Below the pieces are notes generated by a model that was given only the letters and a program-made list of their open reading frames with translations, was not told where the DNA came from and made no database searches. Shown here piece after piece: positions 40,001 through 53,700 of a DNA stretch of 64,000 bases (the first letter of the stretch is position 1; each line of letters starts with the position of its first letter). The DNA lies in assembly GCA_030562195.1 (NCBI GenBank), contig CM060200.1:29055023-29119022 (forward strand). Reading direction: 5' to 3'. The translations under genes were made by a program, and so were the position numbers. Source of the stretch: Nipponacmea schrenckii. Lineage: Eukaryota; Mollusca; Gastropoda; Lottiidae.

Positions 40001-43000
40001 GTGATTACTTGCAACTGCAGTAAACCTGACCGATTAACTGACTTCTAACTTGTCTATTGTAGAGGAAACATTGAACAGTATTACTTCATTGAAAGATGAG
40101 CAGTCCGAGTTTAAACTCAATTGGAAACAGAAAGGGTTATTATATATTTATTTGAAATTCCTAAATAATTTTGGTATTGTCTTAATTACCTGAAGGCCCA
40201 AGAATCAATGAAACAATGTTTGAGATATCCTTTGACTTTTTCAGTTTTCCAGTGCAAGAGAGCTGTTTCCAATAAACCTATAGTCCCCATGAGGCTGTGC
40301 ATGTTTAAGATTAATTATATTTTTAATATAATATATATGAATATATTAAATATAAGTGTTGTGTTTTGATTGTTCAATAATGAAGCATGAGTATTTGTCA
40401 GTATATAGCTACCAAGTAGTTATGCAGTTCTACTCCGCTTGCCAAAATGATGTCTGCTATCCAACACAATTTGTGACTATGATCTTATTTTAAGTAACAA
40501 ACATGCCTCAGTCTCCATATCTGGCCAATGGTGTGACAAATTAACAAGCTCTGAATACTTTAGTTGCCCAAAATAATTTATCATTTGAAAATATCATGTA
40601 TCACCAAAAAAACTGCTCTCCTGGAGATGATAAAATGCGATAATACTGGCAATGCCACTTTATTTTGTTCCCTGCATTGTTGTAAAAATGTAAAATGAGG
40701 CAGTTTACTTAAAAGGATTAGTAATGAACTTGCAACTGTCAATCTATAAAAATAAATGTTTATTGTTTTTACAGACAGTTATCATTCAATTCTAAGATAA
40801 CAGATAAAATGTTAGAAAAATGTAGAAAGAGGTATGTATGTAAAAGAAATCTGAATCTGGGGACAATGAAAGGGTTACAGAGACAAAAAAAAAAAAATAG
40901 TTTATGAAAATATTAACACAGTATAGAATTCTGGTGCTTGAATTCTGTGGCTATTATGATAATAAAATACATTATTGTTTTTAAGGAAAGAAAGGATACA
41001 AGAAAGGAACAAAATACTTGTAGATTTTATTAAAACAGCTAAAGTGAAGGTATGTAGAAAAAATGTTTATACTTAAATCATGAACCAAAAAATTCATATA
41101 AACTTAGAAATGACAATGTGTTAATTAATATCAATTGGTTTAAACCCAATTTATTCAATAATGTAATCTTTGTAGGAGTACCTCTTTGGTGTTTATAAAG
41201 GACAGATAGAGAGTGAATCACATCAACAATTTCATGCATCAGCAACAGAACAAAATCATTTGCGCTTTGAAGCTAGATCATTTTGGTATTTAGAAGATGA
41301 GGAACAGGTAAAGCACCAGTTTGTTATACATGTTTAGAATTTCATGCCTTTATACTAGAGTAGTATTATAATTGAAACTTGACCATGCACAATGAAAGTC
41401 TAAAATAACTGTTACCTGTATATATTGTTTAGATAACTGAAGTATTTGACGTATTAAAAGATTATTATAAGGAAGTTTCTGGTTGTGAGATTAATAATAT
41501 AGATTATATTGTTGATGTTTGGTTTCCAGAGGTTGGTACATTATACATTAATTCATTAAACAATTTTTCCAAACTTTTATAACAAACAGCTTTTAATCTG
41601 TGCAAACCAGGGGACAAGCTGGATTGAACATTAGGGAGACTTCATTTCTCCCTCATGAAAATTTTGAAGACTTGATGTAATTTTGGGCAACTTCAGGTGT
41701 TTGTGAGTAAAACATTTTGCACAATAAAAATGAAGAGTCAATTTTACAAATGTTGATATTTCCATCTAATGCAGGAGTGTAAAATTGTCTTTTTATGACC
41801 ATGAAATAGCCCAAATGTAGCAAGTTTGAATTGTCATCTAATAAGTGCCCTGCGTTCAAATCTTCCTCCAGATTGGAAATATTCTGATGTCACCCTAGTC
41901 AAATCTGACAGTTTGATAGCTCAATTTGTTGTAATATTATATGGCACATATAGATAAGAGGTAGGGTTGGGCAATACTACGGTATTACCGTGAATACCGG
42001 TTCCAAAAAAATACCAGTAGTAATAGGGTGGTGAAATTGAATACACGGTATACCGTCGATACCGTGAAAAATCGCGGTATTTATTTTCATGGGAAATTTA
42101 ACTGATAAAATGTCCGTTCTTTGCTTAATATAGAAATTAATTCGTATTCGTCGTCCTATATCAATCATGCGACAATACGTGTACTTGATTATCCCGACCT
42201 CATTTTCTATTAAGTATATAGTCTGTGTACTACTTTCATTTTTGATCATAGCGACTATCTTTCAGGAATGTTCACAGAGTTAGCTCGCGTGATTTAGCGC
42301 ACTCTTTGAGGCTCACCACAATGGCTTTGTTTATTTAGGGCTGAATTGGAATTAAAATACAAACGAAGTAATATCTCGTATTTATCGTCATTTGTAAATC
42401 AGTTAAGTTAAAAGCGCATTAATGTCCATTTACAGCCAAAATTGTAGCCACAAAAAAACACCGTGAATACCGCCATGATACCCATTGTCACCTGAAATAC
42501 CGCGGTATCAAAAAATGCTAATACAGCCCATCCCTAATAAGAGGCTTTTTATTTTCAAGCAGGGGCGTAGCTACAGGGGGGGGTGGGGTTAAGTGTCGCC
42601 CCCCCCCCCCCCCACTTTTACTGAACTCGTCGGTAAAACGCGGAATCGGTCGGTAAAAAGGGAGTCATGGATGGAACCGTCGGTAAAACGCGGAATCGAT
42701 CGATTGAACCGATTAATAAACCTAAAAAGTCAAAACATTGTGTTGGTTATGATCGGTCAATAAAAGACGGCAAGGTGGGACCGTCGGTAAAACCAATTAA
42801 CATAAAAAGTAAAAACCGTGTGTTGGTTATGATGCTATCAGTAAACTGTCAACATTAAAAGTATTTTTTTACTGAAACTACCGGAATCGGTCAGTATAAG
42901 TTGGTTTTGACTGGAGTCTTCGGTAAAACCGTTTGGTTAACCTATACCCTTGTTATTGGTAAGCTGTTCGTTATTTGAATTTGTCGGTAAAACATAGAAT

Positions 43001-45229
43001 TGGCCGATAAAAGAAGGTTATAGATGGAGCCGTTGGTAAAACCGATTTGTTAACTGAAATAGTGAAAACCTTGTGTCTGTTAAGATGTTACATGTATTGG
43101 TAAACCGTTCGTCTACATTATAGTGATTTTTACTAAACTTGTCGGTAAAATGCGGAATCGGTCGATAATAGACAGTTATGGGTGGGAAACGGAGCCTTCG
43201 GTAAAACCGATTGACTGACCGAAAGAGTGGAAACCTTGTGTCAGTTATGATGTTATCGGAAAACTGTTCGTCTACATAAAAAGTGATTTGTCGGTAAAAC
43301 GCAGAATAGGTCAAAAAGGGCTATATAAAACATATGGTTTTCCGATGAAAATTGATAACTCTGACCGGTGAAAACGACTTCCAAAATCGCGTCAGATGTA
43401 TTCTCCGGGTTTCCTAGTTTGTAAAATTTTCTGGGTAAAATCCCCGAAACCCCCCGTCATGTCGGTAAAACGCAGAATAGGTTGAAAAAGGACATAGAAA
43501 ACATATGGTTTTCCGAAGAAAATTGATAATTTGGACCAGTGAAAAAACACCTTTCAGTCCCCCCTCTCAGGCATATTCTAGATACACCCCTGATTGATAT
43601 GGTTTTTATAACAATGGATTTCGTTGGTGTATAATGTATATACTTAATAGTGCGAGTAAGTTATTTTTGCGGAATCGATCGATTGAACCGATTAATAAAC
43701 CTAAAAAGTCAAAACATTGTGTTGGTTATGATCGGTCGATAAAAGACGGCAAGGTGGGACGGTCGGTAAAACCAATTAACATAAAAAGTAAAAACCTTGT
43801 GTTGGTTATGATTTTATCAGTAAACTGTCAACATTAAAAGTATTTTTTTACTGAAACTACCGGAATCGGTCAGTATAAGTTGGTTTTGACTGGAGTCTTC
43901 GGTAAAACCGTTTGGTTAACCTATACCCTTGTTATTGGTAAGCTGTTCGTTATTTGAATTTGTCGGTAAAACATAGAATTGGCCGATAGAAGAAGGTTAT
44001 AGATGGAGCCGTTGGTAAAACCGATTTGTTAACTGAAATAGTGAAAACCTTGTGTCTGTTAAGATGTTACATGTATTGGTAAACCGTTCGTCTACATTAT
44101 AGTGATTTTTACTAAACTTGTCAGTAAAACACGGAATCGGTCGATAATAGACAGTTATGGGTGGGAAACGGAGCCTTCGGTAAAACCGATTGACTGACCG
44201 AAAGAGTGGAAACCTTGTGTCAGTTATGACGTTATCGGAAAACTGTTCGTCTACATAAAAAGTGATTTGTCGGTAAAACGCAGAATAGGTCAAAAAGGGC
44301 TATATAAAACATATGGTTTTCCGATGAAAATTGATAACTCTGACCGGTGAAAACGACTTCCAAAATCGCGTCAGATGTATTCTCCGGGTTTCCTAGTTTG
44401 TAAAATTTTCTGGGTAAAATCCCCGAAACCCCCCGTCATGTCGGTAAAACGCAGAATAGGTTGAAAAAGGACATAGAAAACATATGGTTTTCCGAAGAAA
44501 ATTGATAATTTGGACCAGTGAAAAAACACCTTTCAGTCCCCCCTCTCAGGCATATTCTAGATACACCCCTGATTGATATGCTTTTTATAACAATGGAATT
44601 TCGTTGGTGTATAATGTATATACTTAATAGTGCGAGTAAGTTATTTTTGCCCCCGGAAGAACACGTGTTCGTCAGTAAAACTTAGACGTTACACCCCCCC
44701 AGTCAAAATGGTCAAGCTACGCCCCTGTTTTCAAGTTTATGTGTTAATTCTGGGGAAATAATGGCATGAAGGTTTGGTGTTTTGACCCTCCCTCGGGTAA
44801 CTTGGATCAAATCTTCCATCAGATCCTGTTACTGAGACATAGTTCATAGTTTTTTTAGACTAGGTGATCTTAAGTTAGTGCCAAAATTAGTTGAAATAAA
44901 ATTAATTCATATAAACTTTGAAATACAGAAACATTAGCATTACTAAAGCGATAATTAATAGTATTATACAATGGTTCCATTATTTTGACTATTGCAGTGT
45001 TCTCTGTATTCATATGAGTTTTATGTTATTGTAGGCTGTTGTGTACAGTCTTATTAAAAAAAGAAGATTAACCAAGTCGAAAGCTTGGGAAATTTTCGAA
45101 AAACCAAAGAAGAGATCAAAAGTTGAAGAAATCCTTGAACATCAGCAATTAATTCAGTCAGCATCGTCAGAATCCAACAAATTCAAACTCCGCCCTCCAC
45201 CAAAAATAAAAGGGAGAAAAACTACTTAA
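37084..45229 (+). CDS. PWWP3A: PWWP-domain chromatin protein, PWWP3A/MUM1 (EXPAND1) type
   Basis: Family members bind nucleosomes and help open chromatin in DNA-damage repair. Exons: 37084-37793, 38077-38282, 38423-38496, 38832-38899, 39224-39290, 39537-39687, 40063-40135, 40775-40831, 40986-41049, 41176-41307, 41433-41531, 45035-45229; 1896 nt, 631 residues, all phases consistent. Residues 1-300 are Lys/Ser-rich and look disordered and nuclear. The PWWP domain follows (EGDLIWFKYRHYPFWPAKIL, exons 3-5). The C-terminal helical module carries RNKILVDFIKTAK, SFWYLEDEEQ, VWFPEAVVYSL and a basic tail, matching the order in vertebrate PWWP3A. The donor after exon 7 (GG^GTTATT) is weak but keeps the frame. 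An additional upstream non-coding exon cannot be excluded. Intron 11 is swollen to 3.5 kb by two DNA transposons. Confidence 0.88.
41962..42536. mobile_element. hAT-type MITE in PWWP3A intron 11
   Basis: 575 bp flanked by perfect 8-bp duplications ATAAGAGG (41954-41961 and 42537-42544), the hAT hallmark. Imperfect terminal inverted repeats: TAGGGTTGGGCAATA against TAGGGATGGGCTGTA (complement of the right end). The interior has several 'cggtat/ataccg' palindromic pieces near both ends, as in other non-autonomous hATs. No transposase frame. Confidence 0.85.
42560..44727. mobile_element. Non-autonomous hAT-type element with internal duplication
   Basis: 2168 bp with perfect 13-bp terminal inverted repeats CAGGGGCGTAGCT / AGCTACGCCCCTG and perfect 8-bp duplications TTTTCAAG (42552-42559 and 44728-44735). 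Next to the left end is a G run followed by a run of about 16 C; next to the right end is a shorter C run. The interior is built of many CGGTAAAAC-like phrases and is GC-richer than its surroundings. It encodes no recognisable transposase. Confidence 0.9.
42691..44650. repeat. 979-bp tandem duplication inside the hAT element
   Basis: Copy 1 (about 42691-43669) and copy 2 (about 43670-44650) are nearly identical at a constant offset of 979-980 bp, with a few substitutions and a 1-bp indel near 44596. Boundaries lie at 'tgcggaatcgatcgattg' in copy 2 against 'cgcggaatcgatcgattg' in copy 1. Short open frames on both strands occur twice only because of this duplication. Confidence 0.9.
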
Positions 45230-47677
45230 AAGTAAAGAATTTGATCTGTGAAACTGTATTTGTGGGATTAGTGCTGTTTCTGAGAAATGATATTTTACCT
45301 GAACTGTGAACTATTTACTAGAAATTGATATTGAACTAGTGTGAACTGAATTATTTAACTATTATTCTGTTCACTGAAGTTTGGCTGCTGTTCATTAAAA
45401 TACATGATATTTATGTTAATATATTAATATCTTAAAGGAAAAATAGGTCTTAGAATGAACATAAAATTTGAAAATTTTAAACTTGGCCAATTAAAGATCT
45501 ATTCATAAGTAAATATACCTTCTGCCATCAATAACATAAAAAACTAAACAAATAACCAAAAAACTAAGTAATTAACCATCAAGATGCATTTGATTATTGA
45601 AAAACGCTTAATAAATTAATTAAGCATTTTTCAAAAATGACTTAGTTTTTGTGAGTTTTCCAGATTTTACCAGATTCTGTTACTTTCTGACACCAGGTAA
45701 GTTCACTGATGAATATATACTCATATTGACCATTCTTGAGAACTGAAATTTGATGTTCATGCTTAGACACAGTAATAAAGAACATAGCAATAATCTGAAT
45801 CCCAAGTCAAGAAAAAGTCTAAGATTGTGGATACTCTCTCTTATAGAAAACTTATGAACTCATTAACTTTGCACCACTTCGGAATTCTTATTGAAAATAA
45901 TAATCTTTCCTGCATATTTATGGAAAGAATTTGTAAAAAGGAACTTTCGGGATCAGAATTTTGTCCATCATGCATGGCTATTTTATTTTACGGTAATTTA
46001 TTTGCTGATAGTGACTTACTAATATCAGCTTTCTTTTTCACTTCAAATAGCTCTGTGTTCCACAATGACATAATCTTTTAATACATGCCTGATATATCTT
46101 TATTTTAATGAAGTTAAAACAGGATAAGGATTTACATTTTGTAACTTGATCAGATTATTAATGTAAATATTTGGGCTATTTTCAAATGATTGAATAATAA
46201 TTGAAATAAGTTATGTAGATTAAATGGATTTTGTATTATCTTAATACTCACACCTTAATGTACAGTCATATTGTTGATAAATAATTGTACTTATTTTCCT
46301 TAACACACAGCTCTGTCAACATGCCACATGTCAATTTATAGAACACAATGAATGTTCTGTAAGTTACCTTACAATCACTGATGTCAATGATTATGACACC
46401 ATAATATTAAAGAGATTCCTTCCATTAATGGTTGACTTTAACTGATGAATTAAAACAATTACTAGAACAGATAGATCAATGTAAATAAATGAATATGGAT
46501 CTTATTTTATGGTTGTGTGAAAATATACAGACTGCTTTGTCTTATGATGAATTTTTGCAGTTTCTTTGTTTTGTCACATTTATTTTTATTAAGTTGAAAA
46601 TAAGATCCACATCTTTTTCTCAACTTATCTGGTCTTCATGACTGAAAACTGAAACCTTATTGTACATAGCAGTATGAGAATGAGTAAGTTGGGTTGGCCT
46701 TGAACTTAATCTGTTGAAACATTATTTTATAATGAAATTTAATTATTAATTTATGTAATGTATGTTAATTTTATGTAATAATTAGTTTACATAATTATCA
46801 AGCAGTGTTCCTGTTTCTCAAAACTTTTTATTTTGAATACAAAATATTTTTTTATTTCAAGATTAATAAAAGTTACACAACAATTTGTACTATTTGTTAA
46901 AACTAAGCCAATCTCATTAATACACAAAGAATAAAGATTAATATTGTTAAAATCCATTTCAAATCGAAATCTCTACCATATTTAAAGGCCAACTTTATTA
47001 AATTATAGTGTCAAGGGAATAACATCTCAAAATCAATTGAATTAATCTCGCAGCTGTTTGTAATTTGTAATAAAAAGGCAATACTAAAAATATGTATTTA
47101 ATAATAATTTATTGTATATAATAATATCACAGACACTGTTATGTATAAAATAATAGCAATATTACAATGAAATAATAGTTTTTATTAATTTTAATTAAAT
47201 ATAAAATACATTAATATCATTCATAATTTAAACAACTTTTTTCGCACAAATTGTTAGGACGGAATTATATTCACACTACAAAATAATGAAATGTGGCAAT
47301 AGGTCTATGCTGATTTATCACAAAAATATTTTTACCAGCTATCAATACCAAGTAACATTTAACTACACTTCAGAATGTATCATTTCCAGTCAAAATTATC
47401 TTTGTCTCTGGCAATGGGGTAGTAACAAATGTATATCCTGCAGACATCTTGCAATTTTTCGCATTTAACTTTTTATTTAAGTTTTCTGTTCGAAAGATTT
47501 TTGTACCATATTAATATTTTATTCACATGTTTTTATCACCTTTATTGATCTTCATATAAAATATTCAGTTAAAATACAATGTGAATAAACTTTAAAAGAT
47601 CAAATATACTGGCAAATCTATTTGACAATTAAGTAACAATATATGCTATATTAAATATTTCGGTCAGATTGTTGTGT
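45230..47677. other. Non-coding region between convergent PWWP3A and coiled-coil genes
   Basis: It contains the 3' UTRs of both genes. Candidate AATAAA signals for the plus gene are at about 46864 and 46929; TTTATT (AATAAA on the minus strand) near 47470 may serve the minus gene. A long hairpin at 45559-45650 is listed separately. Otherwise AT-rich, with no gene recognised. Confidence 0.5.
45559..45650 (+). repeat. Two-step hairpin in PWWP3A 3' flank
   Basis: Inner arms TTGAAAAACGCTTAAT (45597-45612) and ATTAAGCATTTTTCAA (45619-45634) pair at 15 of 16 positions around a 6-nt loop. Outer arms AAAAACTAAGTAATT (45559-45573) and AATGACTTAGTTTTT (45636-45650) pair at 14 of 15. A 23-nt bulge sits on the left side. 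It lies about 330 nt after the stop, probably in the 3' UTR. Confidence 0.6.
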
Positions 47678-47789
47678 TTATAGTTGCACCAAATCTTCAT
47701 CATAAAAACTTATTGGATAACATGAAGCTTCACTTCCTTCCTCTTTCCCTTTGCTGTCATCCTTCTTTCTATCTTGATTTTTCTTTCTT

Positions 47790-50700
47790 CTACATATCGA
47801 ACACTCGCAAGTACCTAAATTAAAAATTTAGATTTGATATTTTATTAGTCAGAAAAGGTTGGATATATATTAAGCTCTTCAAATTGAAAATTCTTAAGTT
47901 AAAAATACCTGCATTAAAAAACTATAATGAATTTTAAACCCCTGATCACAAAGGGGCACACGTAGCAAATGAAGAGTTTTTATCACTCTGCAGAATTTTC
48001 TCGATCATGTGTTTGGTATACAATTGCAGTGGTAGCCATTCTGAATATCACACATTATCAGTACCAACTAGTACTGAGTCTGATTAGTTTGAGAAATAAG
48101 AAACGGCCAACAAAATATGCCGGACAGAGCAGAAAAGTGAATTTAATTGCTGGTGTAAATAAAAATAAGTGGCAAAAAATATCATTTTTTATGTGGTGGT
48201 AAAAAATTTCCATTGACATGAGCACAAATACAGAGAAATTTTTTTAGCAATTTATAATTCGCAAGGTGATGAATACACTCTTTAGTCCCCAGCATTTGTA
48301 ACATCTTTCATCAAGAAAAAATGAGATACTAAACCATGTTGCTAGTTTTATGAAGACTGAAAATAAAGTTTAAATGCTAAAATTAAAAGTTTTTTTTAGA
48401 TAGGTAGACAAGTTAAGGATATGAATAAAATATATAATTTAAACATCAAGAGGTTTTCAATACTTTGTTTTTCATTCAATAGTGTATCATATGTAGTCTA
48501 CAAAAGCTAAAATAAATATTTATCAAAAGGAAAAAAGCCTATCAAGCTGCTGGGTCATGCAGAACAATACAAAATATAACTATTTATGTAAATTTAAATT
48601 GCATAGTTTATGTACATAGTTAATTAGTGAAGTTTAGATTGGAATAATATAATAATGTAAGTGTATCTTGGTCAAAAAGATAAAAAGTTAAATCAATTAT
48701 AACCTTCAGGCAAAAAGTGCAATTCTCTAGCAACATGCAAAAGGTGAATAAGAAGAAAAAAATGAAACGACTAAACTAAAACGGGTTAAGTTTTTCTCAC
48801 CATTTAATACATTATTTCAATTATGGAAGAAATATATTCATAATGGAAGTTTCCCAATTTCTGAAAATCTTAAAAAGCAAAGTTTGAATTAAGATCAAGT
48901 TTAAGATCACGTGTATAGTTACGAAAGTTTATTCCAGACTTAGCACTAATAATAAAAAAAAGGAGAAGGGGAGTATCAGATTAACATAATAAAGGTTTGC
49001 ATGCTTCGTCTCCAGTACTATCATTTCCTTTCATCCAGTTTTTAGTAGTTTTCAAGACATAATGCAAAAAATTCAGCAAAAAAAAATTTTGTATGCATCA
49101 TATTTCTGAAATAATAAAGACATGTGAGATTTACAATGACAGTACTGAAGGCGACCTTGCCTTCTATGATATAGGAATATAATACATTTACACTGATATA
49201 TACATTTACAGGGTAAAAGACACACTCCCAATACTGGTACCTAATGAATTTATATCATGCGCCATTGTCATGCTCTGCTTTGAACTAAGATTTTGGAGGT
49301 AGTTAATATGGGCTTTATGGCAACTGAAGAACACAAAACCACAGAGAAAATATAAACAAAAAGCATACACAAATCAAACTCATTAGTTGCAATCAGCACA
49401 CAACTTGATATTCAAGTCACACAGATATACCTACTAAATTTTCTAAAAAATCAGAAAAAGCTACAAAGGCTTAATAAATTTGAAAATACTACATGTAATA
49501 TGTAATATTTCGTATTTGTTTTAAAAGCAAGATGTGGTTTTAGTAGCCAAGCTGTTCTTGCAAATGAGAACCAGTCACCATCAGTTAATCTGTCTAACAA
49601 AAAAAAACTCCATACGTGAAAACTTACTTCTGAATAAGTGTATTGATATCTTTTTGTTCCTGGGCATCAGCTAACATAGCTGTATTCTGATTTGTTGCGT
49701 CTGGTGATGATGAAGTGTCAGGTTTTATACTTGGTTTCTTTAAGATTGGTTTAGGACTGACTGGTGGAGGGACTGGTGACTTTTTAACAGATTTGTCATC
49801 TGAATGTGTAGCACTAGAGAATGTTAAACTTGAACTTTTGGGAGCAGGATTAAAGGTTAAAGGTCGTATATTTTTAAGAGATGAATGTCCTATTGGCTCA
49901 TTACGATATTTAGATATAAGTGATTGTATTCGTTCATTTCCTTCTCCAGATTGATCTGATTTAGCCGGTCCTAAAATTTAAATAATGCAAAATGTCGAAA
50001 TTTTATTATATCAGCAAACATTAAGTTTCCTCAGCAAAAGAAAACATGAAATTTCAATATTTGTTATATCTTTTCAAGAATGTATTGATGTTGATTTATC
50101 AGTTAATCAGAATTGAAATATAATTGAAAATATTTTACAAGGTATGAATCTCTATATAAGTGCAAGGATTGTGCATAATTCAGTGTCAGATGGTGCTGTT
50201 GTGCGAGACAGACATTTAACTAAAGTTTCTAAATCTTTATTAATATAGTCCAGTTAAAAGTTAGTTCCAACGGAAAAAAACATATTAAACAATAAGGCCA
50301 TATTATGACAATACTTAATATAGAATAATACTACCATTTTTCCTAAAGTAGGTAGGTATACATCTCTCTGAGTGACTATTATTATGGTGAATTTGGTGCT
50401 TGATAAAACATTGCAGCATGCATCTTCTTCAAGGTGACATTGACAACACTGCATGCATAATGATACGAGTAAATACTTACTAGAGAAGAAAATAGTACCA
50501 TACTGACCAGTGGTCACTTTACCTGTTGATATAGGGGATGGTTGGTCAGTTGGTTGTTTAGCATGTGACCATGGTAATGGAGCAGAACGTAATTTAGATA
50601 GTGTTTTTTTGGTGAACAAAGATTCTGCTGGTCTTGATTTTAAAGATGACACACCCTCCTACAATATATAATGTCAGTTGGAAAAAATCAAAGCGAATCC

Positions 50701-53700
50701 AGATGGGGATGTTTGATAAAAATAGATGTTGTTGGTGATGCAACCTTCATAAAATCTTTTCTCAAAGGGTTCAACTTAATATGGATTTTTGATAAAACAA
50801 TACTCTGTTTAGTTTTTGTTAAATTGAGTAAGTAACAACTTTTTCTGTCCAAATTTTGAATTTTTGAATCTTTAATTATGACTTTGATATTTATATCAAA
50901 ATACATCCTGATAGTTCAACCATATTGCCACTTCAATATTTATATAGATGTCATACCTTTCTTTGTTTTAATGTGCCCTCTAATTCATCCTTTATTGAAC
51001 CTGAAATTATATATTTGCACAACAATCAAAGTAAACTACTATTAGATTCTTAATTTATTGCCAGGCACATTATCTGACACAACACCACATTCTATTACAG
51101 TTTACATGGTAGCTGTATGGTACTAGGTCAATAAATAAAACCAAATTTCAGCTAAATCCACATACCATGGTTCTTTATATGCAATATTTTACCTGACGAT
51201 CTTGCAGGTTCAGGCGATACAGAATTCCTGTAAATATAGAAATACATATTGAATGATTGTCTTATCACTGTGATATTCTAAAATGTTTTAATACAACAAG
51301 TTCAAGTTGCCTTAACAAGATATCCCATGTGATATCTCTGTCATAATGTTGATTAATCAAACTTTAGATACAATATGCAAAAAATAAAAAAAAACTATTA
51401 AACTCAGATTTCAGAATAAATAGCTCCTTGACTAATCAAAGTTTCTCATAAGCACATAAGCATATGGATCAAAGATCTCTCCTGACAGTTTCATATGATA
51501 ATTTTGTTTTTTAATTCCTAATCTTGGCCACTGCTTTCATTGAACGGTATTCTCATCACACGTACTCTATCCATCAAAGATGAATCCAGAAAGCCTCAAA
51601 ACAGGATTATTTCCATGAAAACACAAAAGAAACGTGGTTTGGAGAAGTTTTCTAGATCACTTACCGAATATCTTCATTGATAACAAGTCTTGGTATAGCA
51701 GAATGATTTGGTGAAGTTGTTTCTTTCTTTATGCTAGACAATTCTTCAAGTTTATGCTTCAGTTCATCACTTTCCTTTTCTCTATAAAATATATTATTGC
51801 AAATCATAACAAATTGGTATGTGAAATCTCAAGTTGGGTTGTTATCTGCTGTTATCTGAATAGAAGCCAAAACTAGAGTTTCCAAAAGTCAGCCCCAACA
51901 ATTTTAATTATTTTTGATAATCATTATGAACTTACTTCTGCTCATAATCTTCTTTGGTTTCCTTCAATTCTTTCTCTAGAAAGACAATAGTTTGATCTTT
52001 ACTGTCTATTTCTTCTAGTAAATTATGTAATTCTTCTTTCATTTGTTTCAATTCATCACCAGCATCATCTAATAATTTCTGAATATAATAAGTAAAATGT
52101 CAACCATTATAATTTCAATTTTCAACATTTTTATACAAACAGGGTCAAGGTCTTAAAAGTTGGTCAAAATATCTGCAGATTTTATTGTGAAGTCGTCAGT
52201 CATAGTTGGTCTTGTGCATTTAACTAATGGCTTAGTAGTGCCTTGTCAAAACTACCATCATGCATTTTTGTTGTCTTTCTTGTGGACCAAAGATAAGGCA
52301 TACATTTTGAAAATTGCTACATTAGACTTATACATTTAATTGGAGATAACATTGGAAAGAAAACCCCACTCCACAGACTTGTGTTACTGATTAAAGATTA
52401 AATAACTGCAGACAATATTATTCTTAGAATATCCAAAAACTGTGTTTCGACGGAGGGAAAAAGCCAGCTTTGAGTAGGTTCTGTGAGTTTCCACTTGGCC
52501 TAAAAACCTATCTTCTAGTGTTTGGCAATGTATTGTGGGCCAAATAAAACCTAGTTGGAAGCTAAGTGAAATGTAGAAAGCCAGTATCATCATTCAACTG
52601 GTCTGTCCTCTTCTTAATGGACAAAGCAAAAAACATTTAGGCTCTCTATTGTCGCTGTAAATAACTTTGCATATTCCAGTTACAGCTATACAAGGGGGTT
52701 ATTGCGTTATTTGTAAGTGAACATTCCTTTATTTAATTTGAACCTTCCATACTCAATATGTAACTCCTGATTAAATAATAGTCTTGAGCTATAGTTTACA
52801 ATTTTCAGTGGAGACCCAGTTAAAGATGAGAAGAGGGAGGCTTTAGAATAAAGAAACATCCCCAAAATACATAAAGATCAAATCCGATCTGTTAAAAGAG
52901 GAAACACAAGAAACTATATTTAGATCAAGACTGTGTTAAATCAGCCATAACAAGATGACCAAGAGAGCGGTTAAAGAAAATAACTTTTCTTTTTATTAAG
53001 TTCAAGTGAAGCATTACTATTATAGAGCAAGCAATTACCAAGTTTACCCTTAAATCTGGTGCTTCTTCATCATGTTTGACATCATCTAAATCCTTGATTG
53101 AAATTAAACACATTCTTTAAAATTCTGGTAAATTTTGTATCTGATCATACAAAATTTCTCCTATACACTGCCAGGGCCATACAGAATCTTCCATTGTCAG
53201 GGTCAAACTTATTGATCTTACTTATTATTTTATGCTCACATAAAATATCTTTTGTAGTCTGGCTGGGAAAAAAATAAATCAACAGCCCTGTTTTGTACCC
53301 TGTCAGGATCACAAAATCCATATACATATACTGTAAAAAAGAATCAACTTCACACTTTCAAGGTCATAAAGAAAGTATTCAATATACAAGGTAATTCCTA
53401 AAATGCTCCTTTACAAAATATCTTTTTAACACTGTCTAGGTCATACACTGTCAAGGTCATATAGAATCTTCTTCTCTGAAATGTCAAGCTCATACCGCAT
53501 ATTTTTGATATACAAGGTAATACATAAACATCTACTCTACAAAATATCTTCTTTAACCTGTGAAGGTCTTACACTGTCAAGGTTATACAAAAACGATCTC
53601 AATATATATTATTATGGTCATACAAAAAAGATCTCACATTACTGACAAGTTCATACAGATGGATGAAAATCAAATTTGACAGGGTAGAAATTCAAGTTCT

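Noticed and set aside
42667..44293. Four short open frames, pairwise almost identical, resembling a duplicated small gene
   Set aside because: They are copies within the 979-bp duplication of a non-autonomous hAT element, consist of translated CGGTAAAAC phrases, and have no protein similarity.
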